The notes below the pieces were generated by a model. That model saw only the letters and a program-made list of their open reading frames with translations, was not told the DNA's origin and searched no databases. Shown here piece by piece: positions 45,082-52,690 of a DNA stretch of 52,746 bases. A program made the position numbers and the translations under genes. Each line of letters starts with the position of its first letter. The stretch's first letter is position 1. This stretch comes from Olavius algarvensis spirochete endosymbiont (GTDB lineage: Bacteria; Spirochaetota; Spirochaetia; DSM-2461), in assembly GCA_900608495.1 (NCBI GenBank), contig UWYT01000081.1, positions 1 to 52,746 on the forward strand, in the 5' to 3' direction.

Positions 45082-45603
45082 CTTTGAAAACCTCTCCTAT
45101 AGCTCGAACCATCACGTCCACTTCCAAATCCCTCACGTAAACGGCCTCATCCAATAGACTTCCTATCCGGGAGATGGGCTCATGTGCGGCATCAATCCCC
45201 AGAAAGCGCCTGATAAAAAGCAGCTGCCGGACAATGGGACTTACAGGCTCTGAAACGGTCTCATCTCCAGAACCTTCCCGTACAAAGGGTTGATGTACTC
45301 GGTCATAAAGGTGGAAACGGCAATGTTGTGCGCCCCTACAATGTCCAGAATGGGCTTGCCTCCCTCCGTGGATACCACCAGCGCCTTCATCAGCCAGCGG
45401 TTGGCTTCGATTGCATCACGAACCTGCATCTCCGAGTAAGCCTGGAGCTCCGCTCCTGTCGGCTCCCGGTAGGTGAAGCATAGATCCACGGCCTCACCCG
45501 CGCGATCGGCAAAGGAGTATTCGGCTAAGAACAGCTCTCCCTGGCGCCGCTCCTTGCCTGCCTTGATAATCGCATCACGCACGTTATTCTTCACCATGTT
45601 CAA
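45074..45603 (-). CDS. Tail assembly chaperone, long form by -1 frameshift at 45283-45289
   Basis: A coding-like frame in -1 continues the chaperone after its stop: SPIVRQLLFIRRFLGIDAAH, then ISRIGSLLDEAVYVRDLEV and a stop inside the tape-measure start. On the minus strand the heptamer C CCT TTG (plus 45283-45289) matches the X XXY YYZ slippery rule in the chaperone frame. The fusion would have about 176 aa: 107 codons, then 69 in the new frame. This is the known two-product scheme of Mu, P2 and lambda tail genes. Confidence 0.75.
45241..45603 (-). CDS. Tail assembly chaperone, short form (Mu gp41 type)
   Basis: 120 aa product of the unshifted frame. Binds or shields the tape measure before tube assembly. 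Sequence ends in MRPFQSL. Recognised from its slot between tube and tape measure and from the frameshift pattern; primary sequence is weakly conserved. AGGAGGTTTG precedes the ATG at 45603. Confidence 0.8.
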   Translation of the reverse strand: MNMVKNNVRDAIIKAGKERRQGELFLAEYSFADRAGEAVDLCFTYREPTGAELQAYSEMQVRDAIEANRWLMKALVVSTEGGKPILDIVGAHNIAVSTFMTEYINPLYGKVLEMRPFQSL

Positions 45604-45627
45604 ACCTCCTTCTCATGGTCGCCAGAG

Positions 45628-46077
45628 TCATCGAGTTAATGCCGGTATCCCGTTAGAGAGGATCGGCTTGGTCAATACGCCCTCGAACGACCGCTTAAGC
45701 ATCTTGTCGCCCTTGCTGTTGCCCTTGCTTCGCTTGGTCCATTTCACCTCCAGGACATCAGTAATCAAGGACTGTCCCGAAGCGGGATGGCCGTAGGTAA
45801 CCGTTACCGGGGTGGGCGACATGTTGTAGAAACCGCCGGATGCCGCGGCCGTCTCTTCGAAGCGATGGGCGTCCGAGAAAGCCATCTCGGTTTTACATGT
45901 CCCCGAATACTCTCCGGGAACATAGCCCGCGGGCATGCCCGACATATCGGTTACCACTTCGCCGCCGTCCTCATCGTCGTACTCAATGGATTCCAGCAGC
46001 GTAGCCAGCCCGAAGGGAAAGGTTACCTTTATGTGCACATAGGCATATCGTTGACCGTTGACTGTTCCTTCCATCAT
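45628..46077 (-). CDS. Tail tube protein (Mu gpM type)
   Basis: 149 aa. Forms the inner tube inside the sheath. Located right after the sheath gene, which it follows with no gap. Segments VNGQRYAYVHIKVTFPFGLATLLESIEYDD and GHPASGQSLITDVLEVKWTKRSKGNSKGDKMLKRSFEGVLTK fit tube proteins of Mu-like phages. Confidence 0.85.
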   Translation of the reverse strand: MMEGTVNGQRYAYVHIKVTFPFGLATLLESIEYDDEDGGEVVTDMSGMPAGYVPGEYSGTCKTEMAFSDAHRFEETAAASGGFYNMSPTPVTVTYGHPASGQSLITDVLEVKWTKRSKGNSKGDKMLKRSFEGVLTKPILSNGIPALTR

Positions 46078-47490
46078 TTACCTCCTTGGATTCTCAAATT
46101 GGATGGTGGCCCGAATCTCATCCATCTGCCCCCGGGGCACGATGATGATTTCTTCGCTAATTCTCTTAGTTGCCAGAATATTCTGACTCTCAGGGAGCAT
46201 GATCCTGCCGGAGGAAATCTCCTTGTCCCGGATCATCACATCAAGCGCCTGTTCCCCGGCGGCTATCACCTGAGAGAGCTCCGGCACCCGTCCATCGGAA
46301 AGCACATCGAAGCCCTGCTTCAAATAGGGGAACTGCGCATCCCGCACCATCCGGCAGGCCTTGTTCATCACCTCAATCCGCACTGAAGTATCAAAATCGC
46401 TAGTCGCTTCAGTCATCAAATCACTGCCGGCAACATACACGCCCTTCTTGCCGTCGTAATACCGGCAGACGGCATATCCGGCATCCGAGAGCTTCTTGAT
46501 ATGAGCTGGACTAACTTCGTAAAGCAAGCCTTCCACACCCGGCAGATTACCCAGACGGGTCCATCCCGGGGAGGTAGCAACACCATTCTGGAATATCCGG
46601 CCGATAAGCTTCCCATGAGCGTTCCGCTCAGCCTGATAGCCCTCGATATCCACTACATCTATCCAGGAGGCGCATACCATCAGCCGTTTGCTCACTACCG
46701 AGCCCCGCTCAGTGCCGGTAAGTGCGGTGATATAGGCATCGGTACTCTCCTCAGCTCCCCGGTTTCGAAGCCCCGCCGAACCCCAGGTCCATTGGTGTTT
46801 TTGGGTGAGGGTTTTCAGTCTCAGGGCAAAAGCGGCCCAGAAGGCCGCCGCCGTGACTCCGGCCACCGCAATATGCCTATAGATGACGCTTTGCTTAGTC
46901 AGATCGTCCACTCCCGCCAGAAGTTCCCCATTTGTAGCCGCCGGAGCAGTGGTGTCAAAAGTAAAACGATCTCCTTTAGCAAAGGACAGCTGATTCGCGT
47001 CAGGCGTCCCGGACGTGAAGGTTAGAGTAATGCCGGTGCCCTCAATCAGATAAGCGCCGCTTGTGGGTACGGTAGTCACCTCCCCCCAAATCCCGTTTTT
47101 ACTCACCTGAAAAGTAGCGGCATTCAGACCGCCGCTAGAGATGATGGATACCTTGATTCTGTAGCGGTTCGCCGGACTTCCCGCGGCCGCAAGGCCGCCT
47201 ACTCCGACGTTGGAAGCGCCGACATTCACCGAACCAATGGTTCCTACTGTGCTGCCGGGAAGCACCCTGGCATAGCACGGTACGACTATCTGGCTGTACA
47301 CTCCCTCCAGAAAATCCCTTAAAGGACCATCGCCCACCTTCGCTTTCACATCATCAAACGAGGAAAGCAAAGCCACGGTGCTTCGTGCCACGGAGCCCAC
47401 CCCCACAACGCCCAGCACATCGGCGCCAGAGGCCACACGGCCCAGCCCGCCATCTTTTACCCTGATATCTACATCGCCTAAAATGCCCAT
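46078..47490 (-). CDS. Contractile tail sheath protein (Mu gpL type)
   Basis: 470 aa sheath subunit. Family features: N-terminal GADVLGVVGVGSVA, central YRHIAVAGVTAAAFWAAFALRLKTLTQKHQWTWGSAGL, and the C-terminal GFDVLSDGRVPELSQVIAAGEQALDVMIRDKEISSGRIMLPE with a final EIIIVPRGQMDEIRATIQFENP. TAAAGGAGG precedes ATG 47490. It marks the particle as contractile. Confidence 0.93.
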   Translation of the reverse strand: MGILGDVDIRVKDGGLGRVASGADVLGVVGVGSVARSTVALLSSFDDVKAKVGDGPLRDFLEGVYSQIVVPCYARVLPGSTVGTIGSVNVGASNVGVGGLAAAGSPANRYRIKVSIISSGGLNAATFQVSKNGIWGEVTTVPTSGAYLIEGTGITLTFTSGTPDANQLSFAKGDRFTFDTTAPAATNGELLAGVDDLTKQSVIYRHIAVAGVTAAAFWAAFALRLKTLTQKHQWTWGSAGLRNRGAEESTDAYITALTGTERGSVVSKRLMVCASWIDVVDIEGYQAERNAHGKLIGRIFQNGVATSPGWTRLGNLPGVEGLLYEVSPAHIKKLSDAGYAVCRYYDGKKGVYVAGSDLMTEATSDFDTSVRIEVMNKACRMVRDAQFPYLKQGFDVLSDGRVPELSQVIAAGEQALDVMIRDKEISSGRIMLPESQNILATKRISEEIIIVPRGQMDEIRATIQFENPRR

Positions 47491-47501
47491 TAAAACCTCC
47501 T

Positions 47502-47720
47502 TTAACCCGCTCTAGCGCCTAAAAAATCCGTCAGAGCTTTCTCGAACTCCCCCAAGGCAACCTCTTTCCCATCCTTCCAGCCTTGAGCTTCCATCACTCC
47601 GGCCAATACTGCAAAATCGATATTCATTCGCCTTGAAAGCGCATGAATATCTTGCAAGAGCTCCTTTCCTGTACCGACAGTCCCGTCTTTGACGTCCATC
47701 TTCTCATTGGTCTTTTTCAT
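47502..47720 (-). CDS. Small phage protein of unknown function
   Basis: 72 aa, start by ATGA overlap with the gene before and with GAGGAGG. Mostly helical (LLQDIHALSRRMNIDFAVLAGVMEAQGW). Mu has a small gp38 just before the sheath; this may be the same slot, but no family is recognised. RBS and tight spacing support expression. Confidence 0.6.
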   Translation of the reverse strand: MKKTNEKMDVKDGTVGTGKELLQDIHALSRRMNIDFAVLAGVMEAQGWKDGKEVALGEFEKALTDFLGARAG

Positions 47721-48220
47721 ATTTGCCTCCTCATCACCTCTATGCCGTCCACCGATTCGGCAGGCATCCCAGCCGGATCCACATCCACGGCAAATTCCAC
47801 CAGCACCGCCGCCTCATAACGGGGATTCATCCGGCTCTCATAATCCGAGTACTCATCCCTCACCGGTTCGATGTCTCCCTGTATCCCTTCATACTCCCAA
47901 AAAAACGGGAGCATTCCTATAAAACGGCTCACAAGTTCACCAGCCTGTTTCTCATCTCTACCGATAATCTTCATCAACACCGGCATCACCCTCCTGGTGC
48001 GCATCTGCCGATATATGGCGCCTTTCTCTGTCTCCAGGCGGATTTCTTTGTGGTCGCTCACTTCAAATCGCCCGGGGTTGGTGATTAGAGACGCAATAGG
48101 CAGATTCACCCGCCTGATAATGAGTACCTGCTCCTCCCGGGCATCCTGGGCAATCTTCTTTTCCGGAATCCCCACTTTCACCAGGGTGTCCCTTAGAACT
48201 TTTTTCACCGCCCCAATCAT
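47717..48220 (-). CDS. Tail terminator-like protein (Mu gp37 position)
   Basis: 167 aa from ATG 48220, which overlaps the preceding stop as ATGA. An upstream in-frame extension to 48403 lies within the tail completion gene and is basic and Pro-rich, so it is rejected. Contents: VLRDTLVKVGIPEKKIAQDAREEQVLIIRR and PRYEAAVLVEFAVDVDP. Size and place fit gp37/terminator proteins that close the tail at the head side. Confidence 0.6.
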   Translation of the reverse strand: MIGAVKKVLRDTLVKVGIPEKKIAQDAREEQVLIIRRVNLPIASLITNPGRFEVSDHKEIRLETEKGAIYRQMRTRRVMPVLMKIIGRDEKQAGELVSRFIGMLPFFWEYEGIQGDIEPVRDEYSDYESRMNPRYEAAVLVEFAVDVDPAGMPAESVDGIEVMRRQI

Positions 48221-48654
48221 GTGAAGAGCCTCCGGACTTCCAGGGTTCTCATAAACCTCTTTGACCACTCTTTTCGATGTCCCAGATAGCGTCTGCGGGG
48301 AATCTTCACGCTCCTGCCTCTTCCGGCACTGCCTCCCTCCTGGTGGATGCGGGCATAAACCAGATGGGAACCCGCCAGCACGCTGCTTCCTTCCACCTTG
48401 CACTTCACGCTGCGCATCAGCCTCCCTGTATGCCGCAACGTAGAGCGGCCCCTATGGCCCTCCGAAGCCGAAGCTCGCCAGGCAGATCCATCAGCCGGAT
48501 CTCTTTGCGACCCGAATGCCTCCCGGGAAAGCTTGATTAGTTCCACACCGGCCATAGCGCCGAGCTCCGCTATCTGCCTCGGAGTGAGCTTCGAGAAAAG
48601 TCCGATGGCCGATTCGAAATCCCTGGTTTCTACGGAGAAGCTATAGCCTGCCAT
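48217..48654 (-). CDS. Tail completion protein (Phage_tail_S, Mu gpG/P2 gpS type)
   Basis: 145 aa. The family pattern is clear: IGLFSKLTPRQIAELGAMAGVELIKLSREAFGSQRDPADGSAW, then LRHTGRLMRSVKCKVEGSSVLAGSHLVYARIHQEGG and IPRRRYLGHRKEW. P2 gpS acts in tail completion; Mu gpG is the equivalent. It is the first structural gene of the late operon, and no capsid genes precede it. Confidence 0.9.
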   Translation of the reverse strand: MAGYSFSVETRDFESAIGLFSKLTPRQIAELGAMAGVELIKLSREAFGSQRDPADGSAWRASASEGHRGRSTLRHTGRLMRSVKCKVEGSSVLAGSHLVYARIHQEGGSAGRGRSVKIPRRRYLGHRKEWSKRFMRTLEVRRLFT

Positions 48655-48787
48655 CCCAATAATCCCTTAAGTTCATCTTCCTCATGCTACTCACTCGAAA
48701 TCCGGCCCGGGGAGTTGTCGTCTCTCCTTCCCCATCATCGGGTAAGGAAATACGGTATTTTCCAACTTTGAATATCTTGATAATCAC
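48641..48787 (-). CDS. Small phage protein between amidase and tail completion gene
   Basis: 48 aa from GTG 48787, which overlaps the amidase stop (GTGA); the frame can be opened further up to 48871 but only inside amidase coding sequence. The protein is beta-like then basic (IIKIFKVGKYRISLPDDGEGE ... RKMNLRDYWDGRL). Its stop overlaps the next start. No family recognised. Confidence 0.55.
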   Translation of the reverse strand: MIIKIFKVGKYRISLPDDGEGETTTPRAGFRVSSMRKMNLRDYWDGRL

Positions 48788-49416
48788 AGGCCCATACTCC
48801 CGGCTACCTTCCTCTGAAAACGCTGCAGCTCCCCAGGATTCTCGCACCAGTGTTTCGGACAGTCCTTCCATCCAACAATGGCCTTATGGGTGGTGATATC
48901 TCGATATGGATTTAGATGATGTTCTTCGCAGATACTGCCTGCCAGCTCGCAGGCGGCAAACAGCGTCGCATAGGTAAAGGCCCCTTCGGACCTTGGATGG
49001 CACATCTCAATCCCAATCGTGCAGTAATTCGGATTGCCGTCTGTAAGATAACTGCGGGTATATACCGTGTAGCTCTTGGAACCCACATGCCAGGCAGCCT
49101 CACTCGTGGGGATGCACTCAATCACCTCTCCGTCTATGCCCACAATATAGTGGGCGCTGCCATAGCCCTGCTTGCCGTCCTTGCGACTCTCGAAAAAATT
49201 CCGGTTCGTCTCGGCGCTGCTGCCGGCATTCCCCACCCAGTGCATTACTATGGTTTTCACCTCGTGCAGTAATTTGCCGGAGCGGCTATAGGGATTGATG
49301 CTTAAATGGTGCTGCTCAATCTTCATCCTGATCTTCAGGGTATCTGCACCACTTTCAAATAGTCTGTTAAAATATTTTAATAATTTGGGACCTCCCGGCA
49401 CCAGTTTCCTGGCCAT
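48784..49416 (-). CDS. N-acetylmuramoyl-L-alanine amidase (Amidase_2), phage endolysin
   Basis: Cuts the amide bond between MurNAc and L-Ala, releasing virions at lysis. Zinc ligands and active-site pattern: VMHWVGNAG, AAWHVGS, IGIEMCHP, and the last His region HKAIVGWKDCPKHW. 210 aa from ATG 49416; Met at 49326 is an alternative. It heads the late operon. No holin or spanin is recognised nearby, so lysis helpers may be encoded elsewhere. Confidence 0.9.
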   Translation of the reverse strand: MARKLVPGGPKLLKYFNRLFESGADTLKIRMKIEQHHLSINPYSRSGKLLHEVKTIVMHWVGNAGSSAETNRNFFESRKDGKQGYGSAHYIVGIDGEVIECIPTSEAAWHVGSKSYTVYTRSYLTDGNPNYCTIGIEMCHPRSEGAFTYATLFAACELAGSICEEHHLNPYRDITTHKAIVGWKDCPKHWCENPGELQRFQRKVAGSMGL

Positions 49417-49554
49417 CCTGGCGGAGGGGGAATGGGTGGTATATATTGTGGGTGCTATGCGCGTTTAAATGCTGTTTAAATTCTATCTTCTGCGAAAAAA
49501 AGTGTTTTAGTACATCTGGCGAAAATGAATCCCATTAGGAGGCCTTATGTTGAG
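49417..49554 (-). promoter_or_regulatory. Proposed late promoter region with two direct repeats
   Basis: GTTTAAAT occurs twice, at 49463-49470 and 49474-49481, exactly 11 bp apart, so both copies face the same side of the helix. On the minus strand a TATATA hexamer (plus 49440-49445) lies about 18 bp downstream, near where a -10 would be, while no good -35 is present. This layout suits an activator-dependent late promoter driving the leftward operon. No ORF is supported here. Confidence 0.4.
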
Positions 49555-49571
49555 AAGAAACCTGGTTTCTT
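49555..49571. terminator. 17-bp perfect inverted repeat at the end of the PH-SHOCT gene
   Basis: AAGAAACCTGGTTTCTT, 8-bp arms around one base, overlapping the stop codon of the PH-SHOCT gene. It may be a terminator stem (effective stem AAGAAA/TTTCTT) or an operator next to the late promoter. There is no clear U run, so the role is uncertain. Confidence 0.35.
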
Positions 49572-50065
49572 TACAGGCCGAGTAATTGTTTTTTCTTCGC
49601 TTGGAATTCTTCATCTGTTAGTATGTTCTTGTTATGGAGATCTGCCAATTTCTCAATCTGCGCTGCCACATCTTCAGTACCCCTTCCTGTGGAGACATTG
49701 TTTATAGTAGCATTTTTCATTGCTTCTATGGCTTTGTTTGTAGCGTCAACAAATGGTTTCAGAGTGTCTTTGCGTACATTCTTTGTGCGAATTCTTCTTG
49801 CTCCGTCCCAAATGGCTATTTCTCCAAGCATCAAACCACGCTTCTGTGAGATGGAATTGATTTTATCCAGCGAGATTTCTAATTGTTCAAGACCATATAA
49901 CAAGCCCTTATCAAGGAATATAACCCTTTTGTTTGTACATACAATCAACCATGTATTACCTTCAATAAGACCAGATGTGAGATAGCAAATAATCTCGTTA
50001 TCTTGGAGAACTTCAGGGAGATGCTTTATCTCCTTATCCAGTCCCAAATTTATCAAGATCCTCAC
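49571..50065 (-). CDS. PH-like (YokE-type) and SHOCT domain protein
   Basis: 164 aa from GTG 50065. The bacterial PH-like domain covers about residues 10-115 (DNEIICYLTSGLIEGNTWLIVCTNKRVIFLDKGLLYGL, ISLDKINSISQKRGLMLGEIAIWDG). A C-terminal SHOCT motif follows (IAAQIEKLADLHNKNILTDEEFQAKKKQLL-like). Such proteins are frequent on phages and other mobile elements; function unknown. AT-richer than the tail genes, so probably a cargo (moron) gene. It overlaps a decayed ORF upstream. Confidence 0.85.
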   Translation of the reverse strand: MRILINLGLDKEIKHLPEVLQDNEIICYLTSGLIEGNTWLIVCTNKRVIFLDKGLLYGLEQLEISLDKINSISQKRGLMLGEIAIWDGARRIRTKNVRKDTLKPFVDATNKAIEAMKNATINNVSTGRGTEDVAAQIEKLADLHNKNILTDEEFQAKKKQLLGL

Positions 50066-50283
50066 CCCAATTTTGTATCATTTCATAGACTTCTTCTATT
50101 GTAGGCACAAGCTCCCCCTCCCTCACAAACTTTTGTAATATCTCCATCTTCCATGAAGCATGGATAATTCCTTTTTCACATATATGCCGAATATGATTTC
50201 AATAGACAAATTCAATCTAACTCCATAGGCCAAGAACACTGTGTCGGCCCCAACATAATAATGCCTTTAGATACACTGCTCAT
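50034..50283 (-). pseudogene. Decayed small gene with two frame breaks
   Basis: ATG 50283 follows a GGGAGAT-type site and reads MSSVSKGIIMLG, then stops in frame. Protein-like sequence continues in a second frame (ADTVFLAYGVRLNLSIE) and a third (HIRHICEKGIIHASWKMEIL, then QKFVREGELVPTIEEVYEMI), ending at a TAA at 50034-50036. Each break needs one missing base, the first in a run of four G. Restored length would be about 82 aa. No family recognised. It may be a real wreck or a sequencing error, so confidence is moderate to low. Confidence 0.4.
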
Positions 50284-50367
50284 TGTCCATATCTCACAAG
50301 GATGATCTCCCTGGTGTCTTTAAGCTATTCCGAATCTATAGAAGCCGCAAAAATCCCATCCTTATTC

Positions 50368-51243
50368 CTATCCCACAAAACAGAATAACCCCACAACCTC
50401 CCATCCTTCCCCCTCGCGCATTTCCATCTCACGCCCGCTGCCATCATCATAAGCCAGCCTCGGCTTTCCATCTTTCCCCAGATAATATCGCTTCAATGTA
50501 TACTCACCCTCATGCCGAAACAAATAAATCTTCCCATTTATCAAGTCTTGTTCCTTTCGCATCACCACAATCGCATCATCCGGGATGCCAGCCTCCGTCA
50601 TACTGCTGCCCCTCACGCGTACTGCAAAATACTCGTCCGGATGCCCTTGCAGCCGGGATAGGAAAACAGAAAAACTCTCACCTGCATCGAAGCTTTCCAA
50701 AGGCTTTCCCGCAGCCACACTCTCATAGAGCGGCAGGGCAATGCGAGGGCCGTACTCCTCCTCGGGCTCCGATACTTCATCCGAGCGAGAAGGAAGCTTT
50801 TGTCCCTCTTCTCTCTGTTCATCTAGCTGGGATAGAGCAAATCCTTCTACCTTGGTTGTGCGTCGAAAATCCAATTGGTTAATAGTGTCGCACAAAGAAC
50901 AGCCTCGATTGTCCTTCTTCTCCTCTTTGATGCGCTGGTAATCCTTATATAAATTGTACACATCCGGTAAGGACTTGCGAAAATCATCACCTGTCTGATG
51001 CCTTTCATTCTGCTGCGCATCACTCCGAAACATTGAACCCTCACCGGTTAAGAGCCACGTGGCATCGATTCGAAATTGTTGAACAACGCCAACAATCAAC
51101 GTTCGTGAGAGTTGTTTTCTACCATTTTCGATATCACTTACCACCCCTTGTACAGTGCCCAATAATCCGGCAAACTCTTTTTGAGTTTTCTTCAAAGCCA
51201 TCCTAACTTTTTTAAATCGACTCGCAACCAAAAAAATCTCCAT
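50368..51243 (-). CDS. LexA/CI-type phage repressor (XRE HTH plus S24 autoprotease)
   Basis: Maintains lysogeny and should self-cleave on the RecA/SOS signal. N-terminal XRE HTH (FKKVRMALKKTQKEFAGLLGTVQGVVSDIENGRK). After a charged linker the S24 domain shows the cleavage site AAGKPL, the catalytic Ser in VRGSSMTEAGIPD, and the Lys in EYTLKRYYLG. The preferred start is ATG 51243 (291 aa); a frame upstream to 51297 would run through the operators. This differs from the Mu c repressor, which lacks the protease domain. Confidence 0.9.
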   Translation of the reverse strand: MEIFLVASRFKKVRMALKKTQKEFAGLLGTVQGVVSDIENGRKQLSRTLIVGVVQQFRIDATWLLTGEGSMFRSDAQQNERHQTGDDFRKSLPDVYNLYKDYQRIKEEKKDNRGCSLCDTINQLDFRRTTKVEGFALSQLDEQREEGQKLPSRSDEVSEPEEEYGPRIALPLYESVAAGKPLESFDAGESFSVFLSRLQGHPDEYFAVRVRGSSMTEAGIPDDAIVVMRKEQDLINGKIYLFRHEGEYTLKRYYLGKDGKPRLAYDDGSGREMEMREGEGWEVVGLFCFVG

Positions 51244-51246
51244 AAA

Positions 51247-51288
51247 AACTCTATTAGGGTTGACAATATCTCTTATAGAGTTTACCAT
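51247..51288 (+). promoter_or_regulatory. Early promoter with two repressor operators
   Basis: -35 TTGACA at 51260-51265, 17-bp spacer, -10-like TACCAT at 51283-51288, directed to the early genes. Two 15-bp dyads flank or fill it: O1 AACTCTATTAGGGTT (51247-51261, arms 6 of 7 complementary) and O2 ATCTCTTATAGAGTT (51268-51282, arms 5 of 7). Repressor bound to O2 would cover the spacer, and bound to O1 the -35 and its own gene start. Confidence 0.65.
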
Positions 51289-51311
51289 GATAAGCATTAG
51301 GAAACTTGCTT

Positions 51312-51356
51312 CCTGCTCAAAACAAAAAAGCAGGGGCTTTTCTCAACTGTAGCCCC
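51312..51356 (+). promoter_or_regulatory. Early mRNA leader with two mutually exclusive hairpins
   Basis: CCTGCT (51312-51317) pairs with AGCAGG (51329-51334); GGGGCT (51333-51338) pairs with AGCCCC (51351-51356). The two stems share bases 51333-51334 and compete. The second stem ends 15 bases before ATG 51372 and lies just ahead of GGGAGAT. The pattern is like an attenuator or a translation switch, with no U run to prove termination. Confidence 0.45.
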
Positions 51357-51371
51357 ACGGGAGATACGTAG

Positions 51372-51632
51372 ATGAGTCTAGCGCAGAAAACAATCTCTGA
51401 CCAGAGGACGCTTGTCAGGCGCGATATTAAAACCGCCATCAAAATCATAGCCCTTATGGGCCGCAGAGGCTTAAGCCAGACATCGCTGGCGGCCAAGTAC
51501 GGCGTACAAATGGAAGCCATCAACCGCACCATCTGGGGAGTGCGCAAGGGAAAACGCCTCCGTGCCTGCATCGCCTGCGAACTGGGATATGGAAGCTGGG
51601 AAGAACTCAAAAAAACCTCAGTGATGCTCTGA
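51372..51632 (+). CDS. Ner-like small DNA-binding regulator
   Basis: 86 aa, first early gene. A helix-turn-helix is visible in MGRRGLSQTSLAAKYGVQMEAINRTIWG, as in Mu Ner and Cro-type proteins that shut off early transcription. GGGAGATACGTAG gives the start at 51372. 17 bases before the ParB-like gene. Confidence 0.75.
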   Translation: MSLAQKTISDQRTLVRRDIKTAIKIIALMGRRGLSQTSLAAKYGVQMEAINRTIWGVRKGKRLRACIACELGYGSWEELKKTSVML

Positions 51633-51649
51633 GCGGCAGGGAGGGATAA

Positions 51650-52690
51650 ATGCTAAAGGAATCAGAAAAAACTCCCAATCAGGAATCACCCGGGGGAAAC
51701 TCGCGAGCAGACGGCAGCATCATAAATATCCCAATCATCAAGCTTAGAAAACATCCCGACAACGTCAGGTTTTTTCACGACATCGAAGGTGAAGAGTGGG
51801 ACTGCTTCAAGGCCGATATAGCCAAACACGGTATCCTCCAGCCTCTCCTGGCAGCGGGAAACGGAGATGAAGGCTACACGGTTCTTTCCGGCCACCAGCG
51901 GCTGCGAGTCGCCAGGGCTCTCCAGTGGCACACCGTCCCCTGCATCATTTGGAAGGGCAATGAAAACCACAAGGACATTCTCTTCAGTACGAATCTAGGC
52001 CGCCAGCTTACTCTATTAGAGCGCTATCGCCTAACAATGCACCTTCTGGACAAAGAGGAAGATGGGCGAAAGGAAAATGGCCAGGAAAAGGACAAGAATG
52101 GTCGATTTTTTAGCGCTTCCACCGATTCTGTCCAAAATGGACAGAATCAGAAAAGCCCCCGCGACCGTGCCGCCGCCATGGTTCCCGGAGTCACTCACCA
52201 CGACGTCACTCTCTTCCGCCGCATCAGGGAGCTTCCCCAGCCCGTGCAGCAGGAGCTCTTTAAGTTCGTGGAGAAGGAGAACCCCAACAAGCGTCAGCTC
52301 AAAGAGAAGGTGAACGCCCTTAATGCCGAGAAGAGGCGGCTGAAAGCCGAACTCCGGCATGAGAAGAAAATCAAGCAGACCAAGAGGGAGATGGAACAGA
52401 TGCGAGATTATCTGGATGCCCAGCCCGACCCCCAGGAGCGCTACGAGGCCAGGATGTTCGATGAGATTGACCGCGCCATCAACCGAGCCTGCATCGAAGT
52501 ATCCACCCTGGTGGCTCAGGTGTTTGCTCACGGTCCGGTGCGGGAGCGTACCGCCCGACGGCTGGAGCCGGGCGTCATGGCCCTAGCTCAAATCCTGAAG
52601 GAGCAGCGGGCCTTCCTCCTGGAAAGCTGGGGCAAATATCGCAGCCAGACAAACGACAGCATCAACGCCCTGGAGGAGGAACTCATATGA
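51650..52690 (+). CDS. ParB-like nuclease-domain protein, phage early gene
   Basis: 346 aa. The ParB/Srx N-terminal domain is clear: IPIIKLRKHPDNVR, DIAKHGILQPLLAAGNGDEGYTVLSGHQRLRVARAL. Then a helical HTH-like part (LGRQLTLLERYRLTMHLL) and a long coiled coil at about residues 200-260. Such proteins stand ahead of the transposase in several Mu-like prophages; they probably bind DNA in lysogeny or transposition, though it is unclear whether they segregate DNA. Ends in an ATGA overlap with the next gene. Confidence 0.85.
   Translation: MLKESEKTPNQESPGGNSRADGSIINIPIIKLRKHPDNVRFFHDIEGEEWDCFKADIAKHGILQPLLAAGNGDEGYTVLSGHQRLRVARALQWHTVPCIIWKGNENHKDILFSTNLGRQLTLLERYRLTMHLLDKEEDGRKENGQEKDKNGRFFSASTDSVQNGQNQKSPRDRAAAMVPGVTHHDVTLFRRIRELPQPVQQELFKFVEKENPNKRQLKEKVNALNAEKRRLKAELRHEKKIKQTKREMEQMRDYLDAQPDPQERYEARMFDEIDRAINRACIEVSTLVAQVFAHGPVRERTARRLEPGVMALAQILKEQRAFLLESWGKYRSQTNDSINALEEELI

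Noticed and set aside
45787-46386. 199-codon plus-strand ORF opposite sheath and tube genes
   Set aside because: His/Arg/Gly-rich antisense frame over two well-supported genes; no start signal.
47717-48403. Extended start of the terminator-like gene at 48403
   Set aside because: The extra N terminus lies within the tail completion gene and is Arg/Pro-rich; ATG 48220 in an ATGA overlap is better.
49525-49707. Plus-strand ORF near 49525 with AGGAGG close by
   Set aside because: The AGGAGG leads only to a 12-codon frame; the rest is antisense to the PH-SHOCT gene.
50283-50882. 199-codon plus-strand ORF opposite the repressor
   Set aside because: His/Pro/Ser-rich antisense of a clear repressor gene.
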